DNA from: an uncultured bacterium
GTDB taxonomy: Bacteria; Actinomycetota; Coriobacteriia; Coriobacteriales; Coriobacteriaceae
Direction of reading: 5' to 3'
Assembly (NCBI GenBank): GCA_905215835.1
Contig: CAJMRR010000033.1
Coordinates: 1 to 15,610, forward strand
DNA: 15,610 bases
Part shown: in pieces, positions 6,617-14,001 of the stretch
Position numbering within the stretch: position 1 is the first letter of the stretch
Layout of the letters: the number at the start of each line of letters is the position of its first letter
The notes under the pieces: model-generated
Databases searched by the model: none
What the model was told of the DNA's origin: nothing
The model's input: the letters and a program-made list of their open reading frames with translations, nothing else
Program-made: the position numbers and the translations under genes

Positions 6617-7147
6617 ATGAATATCGTTGTATTGAGCGGTAGCCCGCGCAAGGGCGCCAATACCGACACCATGGTCGAGGCGTTTGCTGAGACCGCGCGT
6701 GAGGGTGGCCATACGGTCGAGGTCATCCGCGTTGCCAGTAAGAAAATCGCTGGTTGTCTGGGGTGTCAGTATTGCTTCGCCCACGAGGGCACTTGCGTGC
6801 AGAAGGATGACATGGCCAACGTGATCGAGTCGCTGAAAGACGCCGACATGGTTGTCTTCGCTTCGCCTATCTACTGGTTTGATATCACTGCGCAGGAGAA
6901 GGCCGCCATCGATCGCCTATACGCTTTCGGTGCTACGGGCTTCCCGTTCACCAAGACGGCCCTTTTACTCGATAGCCACAGCGAGGGTGTTTATGATGCG
7001 GCGATCGCTATGTACAAGTCGACCTGTGCGTACTGCAAGTGGGAGGACCAGGGCATTGTCGCCATCAGCGGTATGACCGAGCGCGACAGCATGGCATCGT
7101 CGCCCAAGTTGAAAGAGGTGCGAGAGCTCGCTCGCAAGCTCGCCTAA
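6617..7147 (+). CDS. Flavodoxin-fold NAD(P)H-dependent reductase, iron-sulfur flavoprotein-like
   Basis: Cytosolic flavoprotein of 176 residues in the NADPH-dependent FMN reductase/iron-sulfur flavoprotein group. The FMN phosphate loop is SGSPRKGANTDTM (7-19). Four cysteines, C47, C50, C53 and C60 in CLGCQYCFAHEGTC, form a compact C-x2-C-x2-C-x6-C motif like the 4Fe-4S site of Isf proteins. FASPIYWFDITAQEKAAIDR is the usual dimer and flavin loop. Two further cysteines lie in STCAYCKW. It probably moves electrons from NAD(P)H or ferredoxin to quinones, nitro compounds or oxygen species. The start at 6617 has GGGAG (6606-6610) 6 bases upstream. It appears to be a single-gene unit, converging on the ATPase pseudogene. 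Confidence 0.9.
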   Translation: MNIVVLSGSPRKGANTDTMVEAFAETAREGGHTVEVIRVASKKIAGCLGCQYCFAHEGTCVQKDDMANVIESLKDADMVVFASPIYWFDITAQEKAAIDRLYAFGATGFPFTKTALLLDSHSEGVYDAAIAMYKSTCAYCKWEDQGIVAISGMTERDSMASSPKLKEVRELARKLA

Positions 7148-7237
7148 GGACAAGAAGAACGCATGGCAATCAGCGTTGGCGGAAAGCCTACTTCCCTTAC
7201 CAAGAGGATTACTGATTGCCATGCGTTGATGTCCTTA
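7145..7237. repeat. Long interrupted inverted repeat between two convergent genes
   Basis: AACGCATGGCAATCAG (7158-7173) and CTGATTGCCATGCGTT (7212-7227) are perfect 16-bp inverted repeats. Outside them TAAGGAC (7145-7151) pairs with GTCCTTA (7231-7237). The 38-base loop includes a small GGC-GGAAA-GCC hairpin. The structure fills nearly the whole gap between the flavoprotein stop (it starts on that TAA) and the ATPase stop at 7255. It may be a bidirectional terminator-like structure or a miniature mobile-element remnant. No T-run is present. Confidence 0.65.
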
Positions 7238-7254
7238 TGGACAATCTCCGCGTG

Positions 7255-7928
7255 CTAGGAGACTTTCTCGCTCAGGAACTCCCTGAATGCGGGGATGTCA
7301 AAGCCAACGAGACCACGCCCACGTTCCCCGATGACGCCGTCCTCGAGAAGGCGGCGTTTGTATTGGCTTGCGTAGTTGCTGGCGACGCCCATGCGTTTGG
7401 CTATCTCCGAGACCCTGCTGGGGCCAGAATCGGGCAGCATCGCGAGTAAAAACTCAATGTCTTTATCGGAAAGCTCCCGATAGGTCGTTTCGAGAGAAGT
7501 CCGATGTCATGTTTTTCGAGTTGCTTAAAGATGCCATTCATGCGCGTGCGCCAGTTGCCCTGAGCCTCTTGAGCATATGTCCAATCGATGCCCACTGGGC
7601 CAATTTGAACACCGTTTATGCGCGCGTGAGGCTGTGAGAGGTAGCTATCTGCGGCTTCTTTGGTTCGCTCGATAATATCTTCGAGCATGCCTGGCATGGC
7701 GGAGACATTTGCTGCGATCCAGCCGTGTTCAAGCGCCGTTTCTGAAAGGAGCGAGAGAAGCGCCGTCTTGCCCGTTCCCCTTGCGCCAGTAAAAATGGTT
7801 GACAGGTTGGGATCTCCCGGGCCGTTGATAAAGCCACGGTTGATGTCACGCAGGATATGCTCGCGACCCGCTAGAAAGGGAGGGACGCTTCCGAACGTCG
7901 GGGTAAAGGGGTTCTTGCTGTACTCCAT
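7255..7928 (-). pseudogene. AAA-type ATPase with C-terminal winged helix; internal deletion and frame change
   Basis: The N-terminal part (145 residues) opens with NPFTPTFGSVPPFLAGRE and has an intact Walker A, GARGTGKT (48-55). At about 7490-7497, after HDIGLL, the frame switches. The rest reads ETTYRELSDKDIEFLLAMLP, then SRVSEIAKRMGVASNYASQY, a winged-helix DNA-binding end, and stops at TAG 7255-7257. Intact relatives, as I recall them, are near 390 residues; here about 224 codons remain, so some 165 residues with Walker B and the sensors are missing (inference). The remaining open frame from 7928 runs past the junction into unrelated sequence and ends near 7401. The start at 7928 has AAGGAG 5 bases upstream; a longer frame runs back through the tandem repeats and is not preferred. 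The protein is almost surely inactive as an ATPase. Confidence 0.82.
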
Positions 7929-7940
7929 GGTAGCTCCTTT

Positions 7941-7994
7941 GCAAGTTTTGCTAATTTTTGCAAGTTTTGCTAACTTTTGCAAGTTTTGCTAACG
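7941..7994 (-). repeat. Three 19-bp tandem repeats directly upstream of the ATPase pseudogene
   Basis: Units start at 7941, 7960 and 7979. Each has the core GCAAGTTTTGCTAA, and the first two are joined by T-rich ends for a 19-base period. Each core contains GCAA-GTT-TTGC, an inverted repeat. The array lies against the ribosome site of the ATPase gene and probably overlaps its promoter, so it looks like an operator cluster. The winged helix encoded at the end of that gene could be the binder, which would make the system autoregulated. With only three copies and no spacers of CRISPR size, it is not a CRISPR array. Confidence 0.7.
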
Positions 7995-8029
7995 ACTGAC
8001 CAAAGGGCATCGAAGCAGTGGCGCTGACA

Positions 8030-8078
8030 TTTTTTACGCAGAAAAATAAGCAGAAATCAATTTATCTGCGTTAAAAAA
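8030..8078. repeat. AT-rich inverted repeat
   Basis: TTTTTTACGCAGA (8030-8042) is the reverse complement of TCTGCGTTAAAAAA (8065-8078) apart from one extra T, with a 22-base AT-rich loop that repeats GCAGAAA. T-runs and A-runs flank both arms, so it could terminate transcription from either side. It could also be a small inserted element. It is clearly more AT-rich than the flanking genes. Confidence 0.5.
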
Positions 8079-8086
8079 TAGTTGAG

Positions 8087-8138
8087 AAGAAAAACGACGA
8101 GTCCCGGGCGCAATGCCGTTGCGTTCCGGGCCTCGTCG
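8087..8138 (-). terminator. Intrinsic terminator of the topoisomerase operon
   Basis: On the minus strand a long GC-rich stem (8138-8119 pairing with 8113-8095, with small mismatches) is followed by TTTTTCTT (8094-8087). The stem contains CGACGAGGCCCGG against CCCGGGACTCGTCG. It begins 36 bases after the stop codon of the A-subunit gene, as expected for a rho-independent terminator. Confidence 0.88.
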
Positions 8139-8174
8139 CTTTGCGAAGTATCTAACGATCTCGTTGCCGTCGTC

Positions 8175-10415
8175 CTAGTCAAACAGGCTCGGCATGTCGT
8201 TTTCTTTCATGAGGGCACCGGCTGAGGGGAGGCTCTGCGCGGTGAACTTCTCGGCCGAGACGCCGGCGCCAAGAATCTCCTCGGTCGTGCCGACGGTGGT
8301 GACCGAGCGGCCCTTCTTGGCGGTAAAGGCCTGGACGCCTTGCGTGTTGGTGGTCGTCTTGGTCTTGAGCAGCGACGTGTTGAAGTTCATCAGGCGGTAG
8401 TCGCTCGAGACCAGCGCGATGTCGCGATCGTCCTTGAGCACTTGGGCATACAGCAGTTTGCTGCCGCCGTAGATGGCGTTCTTAAGGCGTTTGCGGTTGG
8501 TCTTGGTGACGTATCCAGAAAGCGCGACGCGCACCACGCGGCCGTTCTCAAAGACAAACAGCACGTCGGCCTTGTAGTCCTCGGGGTCGATGACCCAGAT
8601 GACGCTCTCGTCGGGTTCCATCTCAAGATCGGTCGGCAGGTACGAGCCCAGCTGGGCCGACTTGGTGTCCTCAAACGCCGCAACCTTGCACTTGTACACC
8701 TGGCTCTTGTTGGTAAAGACCAGCAGCTCGTGGGTGTTGGAGGACGCGAATTCGATAAAGGGCTTGTCGCCGTCCTTGTACTTGAGCGTGGTGGCCTTCT
8801 TAAGCACGCGGTCGGTCATCTTCTTAAGGTAGCCATCGCGCGAGAGCATGATGGTAACCGGATATTCCTCGACCTCGGGCTCCAGGCTCACCTCAATGAC
8901 CTCGTGGGGCTCAATCCTGCCCGTGCGGCGCGGCATCACGTACTTCTTGTTGACTGCGGCCAGCTCGTCGCTGATGACCTTCTTGATGTTCTCCTCGCTG
9001 GAGAGGATCTCCTCAAGCTCGGCAATCTCGCCCTCAAGCTTGGCAATGTCCTTGGTGCGGTTGAGGATGTACTCCTCGTTGATGTTGCGGAGCTTAAGCT
9101 CGGCAACAAACTCGGCCTGGGTCTCGTCGATGTCGAAGCCGCGCATAAGGTTGGGTACGACCTCGGCTTCGAGTTTGGTGCCGCGGATGATGGCGATAGC
9201 CTTGTCGATGTCGAGCAGAATCGCCTCAAGGCCGTGCAGCAGGTGCAGGCGCTCGGACTTTTTTCCCAGGTCAAAGTTAATGCGGCGACGCGTGGACTCA
9301 ATACGCCACTTGACCCACTCGTGCAGGATCTGACGCACGCCCATAACGCGAGGGTAACCATCGACCAACACGTTGAAGTTGCACGAGAACGAATCCTGCA
9401 GCGTGGTCGAGCGATAGAGCTTGGCCATGAGCTTGTCGGGGTCGACGCCGCGCTTAAGGTCGATGGCGATGCGCAAGCCCGAGAGGTCGGTTTCGTCGCG
9501 GATGTCAGCGATCTCCTTGACCTTGCCCTCTTTGGAGAGCTTGACGATGCGCTCGATGATGACATCGGTCTTGGTGGTGTAGGGAATCTCGTAGACCTCG
9601 ATGATGCGCTCTTCGGGAATCCAGCGCCAGCGGGAGCGGATCTGGAAGCTGCCAAGGCCGGTCTCGATAATCTTTTCCATCTCCTCGCGGCGGTAGATGA
9701 TCTCGCCGCCGGTCGAGAAGTCGGGCATGGGCATGTATTCGAGCAGGTCGCAGTCGGGGTCCTGCAGGTAGTGCATTGTGGCAGTGCAGACCTCGTTGAG
9801 GTTGAAGCCGCAGATGTCGGACGCCATGGCGACACCGATGCCCTTGTTGGCTGAGACGAGGATATTGGGGAACGTGGTGGGCAGCAGGCGCGGCTCCTTC
9901 ATGGCGCCGTCGTAGCTGTCGACGAAGTCGACCGGGTCCTTGTCGATGTCCTTGAAGATCTCGGCGCTGATGGGGGAGAGCTTGGCCTCGGTGTAACGCG
10001 AGGCGGCGTAGCTCAGGTCGCCCGAATAGTACTTGCCAAAGTTGCCCTTCGACTCCACGAAGGGCGCAAGCAGCGCTTCGTTGCCCGTCGCCAGGCGCAC
10101 CATCGTCTCGTAGATCGCGGCATCGCCGTGCGGGTTGAGCTTCATGGTCTGACCCACGATGTTGGCGCTCTTCTGGCGCTCGCCCTTGAGCAGACCCATC
10201 TTGTACATGGTGTAGAGCAGCTTGCGGTGCGAGGGCTTAAAGCCGTCGATCTCGGGGAATGCACGCGAGACGTTGACGCTCATGGCGTAGGGCATGTAGT
10301 TGACCTCGAGCGTCTGCGTGATCGGCTGGTCGGTGACCTCGGAGTGCAGGCCGATGACGTTTTCGGCGTTGACCTGCTTTTTCTTTGGCTGGTTCTTCGT
10401 CTTCTTCTTTGCCAC
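8175..10415 (-). CDS. parC: DNA topoisomerase IV-like type IIA topoisomerase, subunit A
   Basis: DNA-cleaving subunit of a type IIA topoisomerase, 746 residues. The catalytic Tyr is Y141 in AASRYTEAKLS. The DNA-gate helix region is NPHGDAAIYETMVRLATG (94-111). The C-terminal part (from about 520) is a beta-pinwheel-like domain but has no QRRGGKG gyrase box, which argues for decatenation/relaxation (topoisomerase IV) rather than negative supercoiling. Ala99 stands where GyrA Ser83/ParC Ser80 lies, while Glu103 matches the acidic quinolone-region residue. A very basic N-terminus (KKKTKNQPKKK) precedes the fold. The start is GTG 10415 with GAGG about 7 bases upstream. It follows the B-subunit gene by 45 bases in one transcript and ends before a strong terminator. 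The symbol is given by function; naming in this lineage varies. Confidence 0.9.
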   Translation of the reverse strand: MAKKKTKNQPKKKQVNAENVIGLHSEVTDQPITQTLEVNYMPYAMSVNVSRAFPEIDGFKPSHRKLLYTMYKMGLLKGERQKSANIVGQTMKLNPHGDAAIYETMVRLATGNEALLAPFVESKGNFGKYYSGDLSYAASRYTEAKLSPISAEIFKDIDKDPVDFVDSYDGAMKEPRLLPTTFPNILVSANKGIGVAMASDICGFNLNEVCTATMHYLQDPDCDLLEYMPMPDFSTGGEIIYRREEMEKIIETGLGSFQIRSRWRWIPEERIIEVYEIPYTTKTDVIIERIVKLSKEGKVKEIADIRDETDLSGLRIAIDLKRGVDPDKLMAKLYRSTTLQDSFSCNFNVLVDGYPRVMGVRQILHEWVKWRIESTRRRINFDLGKKSERLHLLHGLEAILLDIDKAIAIIRGTKLEAEVVPNLMRGFDIDETQAEFVAELKLRNINEEYILNRTKDIAKLEGEIAELEEILSSEENIKKVISDELAAVNKKYVMPRRTGRIEPHEVIEVSLEPEVEEYPVTIMLSRDGYLKKMTDRVLKKATTLKYKDGDKPFIEFASSNTHELLVFTNKSQVYKCKVAAFEDTKSAQLGSYLPTDLEMEPDESVIWVIDPEDYKADVLFVFENGRVVRVALSGYVTKTNRKRLKNAIYGGSKLLYAQVLKDDRDIALVSSDYRLMNFNTSLLKTKTTTNTQGVQAFTAKKGRSVTTVGTTEEILGAGVSAEKFTAQSLPSAGALMKENDMPSLFD

Positions 10416-10460
10416 GATTTCCTCTTGAACTTCTTATGGGCCGTCGTTATCGATTTGCTG

Positions 10461-12458
10461 CTACTGCAGGTCCAGCTGGTCCAGGTATTCCTTGCCGTGC
10501 TCGGAGATATGGCGCTTGCGGCCTGCCTCGTCGTTGCCCAGCAACAGGTTGAACATGGTTTCCATCTTGGTGACGTCCTCGGGCTCCACCTTGATCAGAC
10601 GACGCGTCTCGGGATTCATGGTGGTGAGCCACATCATGTCCGGGTCGTTCTCACCAAGACCCTTGGAGCGGTTGATGGAGCACTTTTGGTCGCCAATCTC
10701 CTTGAGGATGCCGTTCTTCTCGAGCTCGGTGTAGGCAAAGTAGGTCTTCTCTTTGCAGTTGATCTCGTAGAGCGGCGATTCGGCGATATATACGTAACCC
10801 TCGTCGATAAGCGTGGGCACCAGGCGGTAGAGCATGGTGAGCACGAGCGTACGGATGTGATAACCGTCGACGTCGGCGTCCGTACAGATGATGACCTTGT
10901 TCCAGTTGAGGTTGTCCAGGTCAAAGGAACCAAGGTTCTTGATGCGCTTGTCCTTGATCTCCACACCGCAGCCCAGCACGCGCATAAGGTCCATGATGAT
11001 GTCGGACTTAAAGATGCGCGGGTAGTCCTCTTTCAGGCAGTTGAGGATCTTACCGCGGACGGGCATAACGCCCTGGAACTCGGCATCGCGCGAGGTGCGA
11101 ATGGCGCCTGCTGCCGAGTCGCCCTCTACGATGTAGATCTCGCGGCGGCTCTTGTCCTTGGAGCGGCAGTCGATGAACTTCTGCACGCGGTTGGCCATGT
11201 CGGTCTTCTGCTGCAGGTTGGTCTTGATGCTCTGGCGCGTCTTCTCGGCGTTCTCGCGCGAGCGCTTGTTGATGAGCACCTGCTCCATGATCTTATTGGC
11301 GGCGTCCTTGTTCTCGATCAAGTAGGTCGAGAGGCGCTCCTTAAAGAAGGCCGTCATGGCCTGCTGGATAAAGCGGTTATTGATGGCCTTCTTGGTCTGG
11401 TTTTCGTAGGACGTCTGGGTGGAGAAGCAGTTGGTCACCAGCACCAGACAGTCCTGGACGTCCTGCCACTTAATGCCGCTTTCGTTTTTGTTGTATTTGC
11501 CCTGTTGCTTAATGTAGGCATCGATGGCGCTGGTCAGAGCGCTACGGGCCGCCTTCTCGGGCGAGCCGCCGTTCTCGAGCCACGATGAGTTGTGGTAGTA
11601 CTCCTGCATCATGAAGGTGCGCGAGAAGCACATGCACGCGGTAATCTTCACGTTGTAGTCGGGCAGGTCCTCGCGATCGCGACCGCGACGGTCGGCCTCG
11701 ATAAAGAAGGGCTCGGTGAGGTAGTCGGTACCGACCTTCTCGAGCACGTAGTCCTCGATGCCCTTGGGATAGCAAAAATCCTCTTCGGAAAACTCGCCAT
11801 CGTCGCCCTCGATACGCAGGCGGAAGGTCACGTTGGCGTTGACCACGGCCTGGCGGCGCATTGTCTCGCGATACCAATCGTGGGGGATGCTGATGGAGGT
11901 AAAGACCTCAAGATCGGGACGCCACTTGATGGTGGTGCCGGTGCGATCCTCGTCGCTGGGCTCAATCTCGAGTGCCTTCTTTTTGGCACCGACGACCTTG
12001 CCCTTCTTAAAGTGCAGGGAGTACTTGTTGCCGTCGCGCCAAACCGTGACGTCCATGTATTCGGAGGCGTACTGGGTTGCGCATGAGCCCAGGCCGTTGG
12101 TGCCGAGCGAGAAGTCGTAGTCGCCGCCCTGGTTATTGTTGTATTTGCCGCCGGCGTAGAGCTCGCAAAAGACGAGTTCCCAGTTAAAGCGCTTCTCGGA
12201 GGGGTTCCAGTCGAGCGGACAGCCGCGGCCGTTGTCCTCTACCTGAATGGAACCATCGCGAAAGGCGGTAAGGGTGATGAGCTTGCCGTAGCCCTGGCGC
12301 GCCTCGTCAACGGCGTTGGACAGAATCTCGAAGGCGGCATGCGCGCAGCCATCGAGTCCGTCCGAGCCAAAGATGACGGCGGGACGCAGGCGTACGCGCT
12401 CCTCGTCCTTGAGCTGGCGGATACTGTCGTTACCATAGTTTGCGGTGTTTTTTGCCAT
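10461..12458 (-). CDS. parE: DNA topoisomerase IV-like type IIA topoisomerase, subunit B (divergent)
   Basis: ATPase and Toprim subunit of 665 residues. The GHKL ATP site is visible: E44 and N48 in FEILSNAVDEA, DNGRG (75-79), and the ATP-lid region SLGTNGLGSCATQY (about 117-130), which departs from the usual GLHGVG. QTKKAINN (mid-protein) replaces the usual GQTK.KLGN. The Toprim domain has EGDSAAG (445-451) and DADVDG (527-532), the metal-binding acidic residues. The end, KGLGENDPDMMWLTTMNPETR, is typical. The many substitutions at normally fixed positions mark it as a divergent second topoisomerase like those of some Clostridia and Coriobacteriia, not housekeeping GyrB. The start is ATG 12458; its ribosome site is weak, with AAGGAG 16 bases away. 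A LexA box lies 98 bases upstream. Confidence 0.9.
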   Translation of the reverse strand: MAKNTANYGNDSIRQLKDEERVRLRPAVIFGSDGLDGCAHAAFEILSNAVDEARQGYGKLITLTAFRDGSIQVEDNGRGCPLDWNPSEKRFNWELVFCELYAGGKYNNNQGGDYDFSLGTNGLGSCATQYASEYMDVTVWRDGNKYSLHFKKGKVVGAKKKALEIEPSDEDRTGTTIKWRPDLEVFTSISIPHDWYRETMRRQAVVNANVTFRLRIEGDDGEFSEEDFCYPKGIEDYVLEKVGTDYLTEPFFIEADRRGRDREDLPDYNVKITACMCFSRTFMMQEYYHNSSWLENGGSPEKAARSALTSAIDAYIKQQGKYNKNESGIKWQDVQDCLVLVTNCFSTQTSYENQTKKAINNRFIQQAMTAFFKERLSTYLIENKDAANKIMEQVLINKRSRENAEKTRQSIKTNLQQKTDMANRVQKFIDCRSKDKSRREIYIVEGDSAAGAIRTSRDAEFQGVMPVRGKILNCLKEDYPRIFKSDIIMDLMRVLGCGVEIKDKRIKNLGSFDLDNLNWNKVIICTDADVDGYHIRTLVLTMLYRLVPTLIDEGYVYIAESPLYEINCKEKTYFAYTELEKNGILKEIGDQKCSINRSKGLGENDPDMMWLTTMNPETRRLIKVEPEDVTKMETMFNLLLGNDEAGRKRHISEHGKEYLDQLDLQ

Positions 12459-12555
12459 ACTCGCTCTCTCGGTGCTCCTTTACTGCGTTTAAGTCATATA
12501 GATAGTCAAGGTAGCATAGCCCAGCCCACAGACGATTCCACCCAACACGAAATCC

Positions 12556-12573
12556 ATCGAACAATCGTTCGAT
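12556..12573. promoter_or_regulatory. LexA (SOS) box upstream of the topoisomerase operon
   Basis: ATCGAACAATCGTTCGAT contains TCGAAC-N4-GTTCGA (12557-12572) without mismatch. This is the form known for LexA sites in mycobacteria and other actinobacteria, and it also fits the Gram-positive GAAC-N4-GTTC core. It lies in the only intergenic space before the B-subunit start (12458), 98 bases away, and past the stop of the ATPase at 12616. A possible minus-strand -35 (TTGTTC) overlaps the box, though the -10 is weak. LexA-controlled expression of the operon is inferred. Confidence 0.7.
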
Positions 12574-12615
12574 TAGATAATGAATGCTTGGAATGCGGGA
12601 GGGACCTGTCCTGTC

Positions 12616-13998
12616 CTATTCAAACATCTGCGGCAGGTCGATGAAGACGGTTCGATCGCTTTCGCCAGCTTCGAAGCCCGAACGGGAGAAGAATCCATAG
12701 CGATGGCACTTGAGTCCCGTTGCCTCGACTTGGGCGATTTCCTCGTCGACCATTTTTTGCGTGATGGGGGATTTGCGGAACTTTGCTTCGTAGAATGCGT
12801 AGCCCTCGGGGTCTTGCGTTACCACATCGAATTCGCCGCTCGTTTTGTTTGCGGGGTCGTCGTACCAGTACTTGCCTATGGCGTCGAAAGCCGGTTCGAT
12901 CTTGCCGGTCCTGTTCTGCCGCACGAGGTATTGACGGCAGATCTCCTCGAACATATGAGGAACGTAGTTTTCCTCGAAGTCTTGGAAGACGTGACGATCA
13001 TAGAAGACTTCCGAGTCGAGCAGCTGACGCGCTGAGGCATTGCGGAAAACATAGCGATAGTAAAAGAGCGAAAGCGGATCCACTACAAAGTAGCCAGACT
13101 TGCGCTTGTTCGTAGGGTCGTTGATGGGTGCACGCTTTTGGACGATTTCGAGTGACATGAGCTTGTCGAGCACGTCTGCCATGGCCGGACCGCTCGAGAC
13201 GTGCGACTGTGCCAGCACGTCCCCCCAACGGGAGTAGCCTTGTGCGAGAGCCCCGAAAACTTCGTTGGCGTTGGTCATCTTCGAGATCTCGGCGTTGAGA
13301 TAGGACGGCACCTCGCTTTCTAAGCGGGCGCCAGGTTCCGTGACGAGCTCGATGATGTTGTCGCGTACGCTTTGGGATTGATCGATGAGGCGATTGTAAA
13401 AGGGGATACCGCCAAAAACGCTATAGAGCCGCACCTTGTCCTCGGGCGAGAACGCGGGATAGAACTTCGCAGCGTCAAAGTAATCCATGGGCTTAAGCTC
13501 AAGCGCGAGATCAATTCGCCCGTAGAGGGGGCTTTCATGCTCGATGAGGGATTTCATAATCTCAACGTAGGAGCCGCACAGGACAATGTTTAAACGTGAG
13601 TCTTCCCCGTGGGCGTCGATTGAGGTCTGAAGAATGCTGTCTAGGCCTTTAACCGCATCTCTCAAGTAGGGGTATTCGTCGAGAACGAGGGTAATGTTCT
13701 TGTCTTTAGCTTGGGCAAACAGAAATTCGATGAGCTCGCGGATGCCTGTGAAGGCGAGCGGAGGAAAGCCCAGCGCTTCAGCAACAAGGACGGACAGACT
13801 CTCGAGGTTGTCTGCCTCGGAGGTTTGGCGGCACTCGTAATAGACCGTTGCGACGTCCGACAAATCGGTTAGCGCCTGCTTGATGAGCTCACTTTTTCCG
13901 ACGCGACGCCTGCCGTAAATGAGAACATTGCGCTGCTCGGGTGCTTTGAGCGTTTTCTTAATACGGGCGAGCTCACGCTCCCTGCCAATAAATTCCAC
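12616..13998 (-). CDS. Archaeal-type ATPase with DUF234-like C-terminal nuclease fold
   Basis: P-loop ATPase of 460 residues in the archaeal ATPase (PF01637-like)/DUF234 family. It opens with MEFIGRERELARI, then Walker A GRRRVGKS (29-36) and Walker B TLVLDE (103-108), followed by CGSYVEIM, a sensor-like strand. A winged-helix-like stretch follows in the middle. The end has GEFDVV (388-393) and FYEAKF with E404 and K406, spaced like a PD-(D/E)xK nuclease core. Members are common in anaerobes and often multi-copy, and their function is poorly known. The start is GTG 13998, with AAGGAA about 8 bases upstream inside the repeat cluster. It stands alone, divergent from the lipoprotein gene. Its upstream repeats suggest self-regulation. 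Confidence 0.88.
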   Translation of the reverse strand: MEFIGRERELARIKKTLKAPEQRNVLIYGRRRVGKSELIKQALTDLSDVATVYYECRQTSEADNLESLSVLVAEALGFPPLAFTGIRELIEFLFAQAKDKNITLVLDEYPYLRDAVKGLDSILQTSIDAHGEDSRLNIVLCGSYVEIMKSLIEHESPLYGRIDLALELKPMDYFDAAKFYPAFSPEDKVRLYSVFGGIPFYNRLIDQSQSVRDNIIELVTEPGARLESEVPSYLNAEISKMTNANEVFGALAQGYSRWGDVLAQSHVSSGPAMADVLDKLMSLEIVQKRAPINDPTNKRKSGYFVVDPLSLFYYRYVFRNASARQLLDSEVFYDRHVFQDFEENYVPHMFEEICRQYLVRQNRTGKIEPAFDAIGKYWYDDPANKTSGEFDVVTQDPEGYAFYEAKFRKSPITQKMVDEEIAQVEATGLKCHRYGFFSRSGFEAGESDRTVFIDLPQMFE

Positions 13999-14001
13999 TT
14001 A

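Noticed and set aside
7929..7982. N-terminal extension of the ATPase through the tandem repeats
   Set aside because: The extension only translates the repeat (QKLAKLAK-like). The ATG at 7928 has AAGGAG 5 bases upstream and begins the conserved NPF start.
7941..7994. Possible CRISPR array
   Set aside because: The repeat is only 19 bases in direct tandem with no unique spacers of CRISPR size and no cas genes.
8340..11588. Very long plus-strand ORFs (504 and 486 codons) opposite the topoisomerase genes
   Set aside because: They are antisense shadows: low-complexity Val/Leu/Asp-rich translations on the opposite strand of clearly conserved parC/parE, caused by GC-rich codon bias.
8175..12458. 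Housekeeping DNA gyrase (gyrB-gyrA)
   Set aside because: The A subunit lacks the QRRGGKG gyrase box and the B subunit departs from GyrB motifs, so a topoisomerase IV-like pair fits better.
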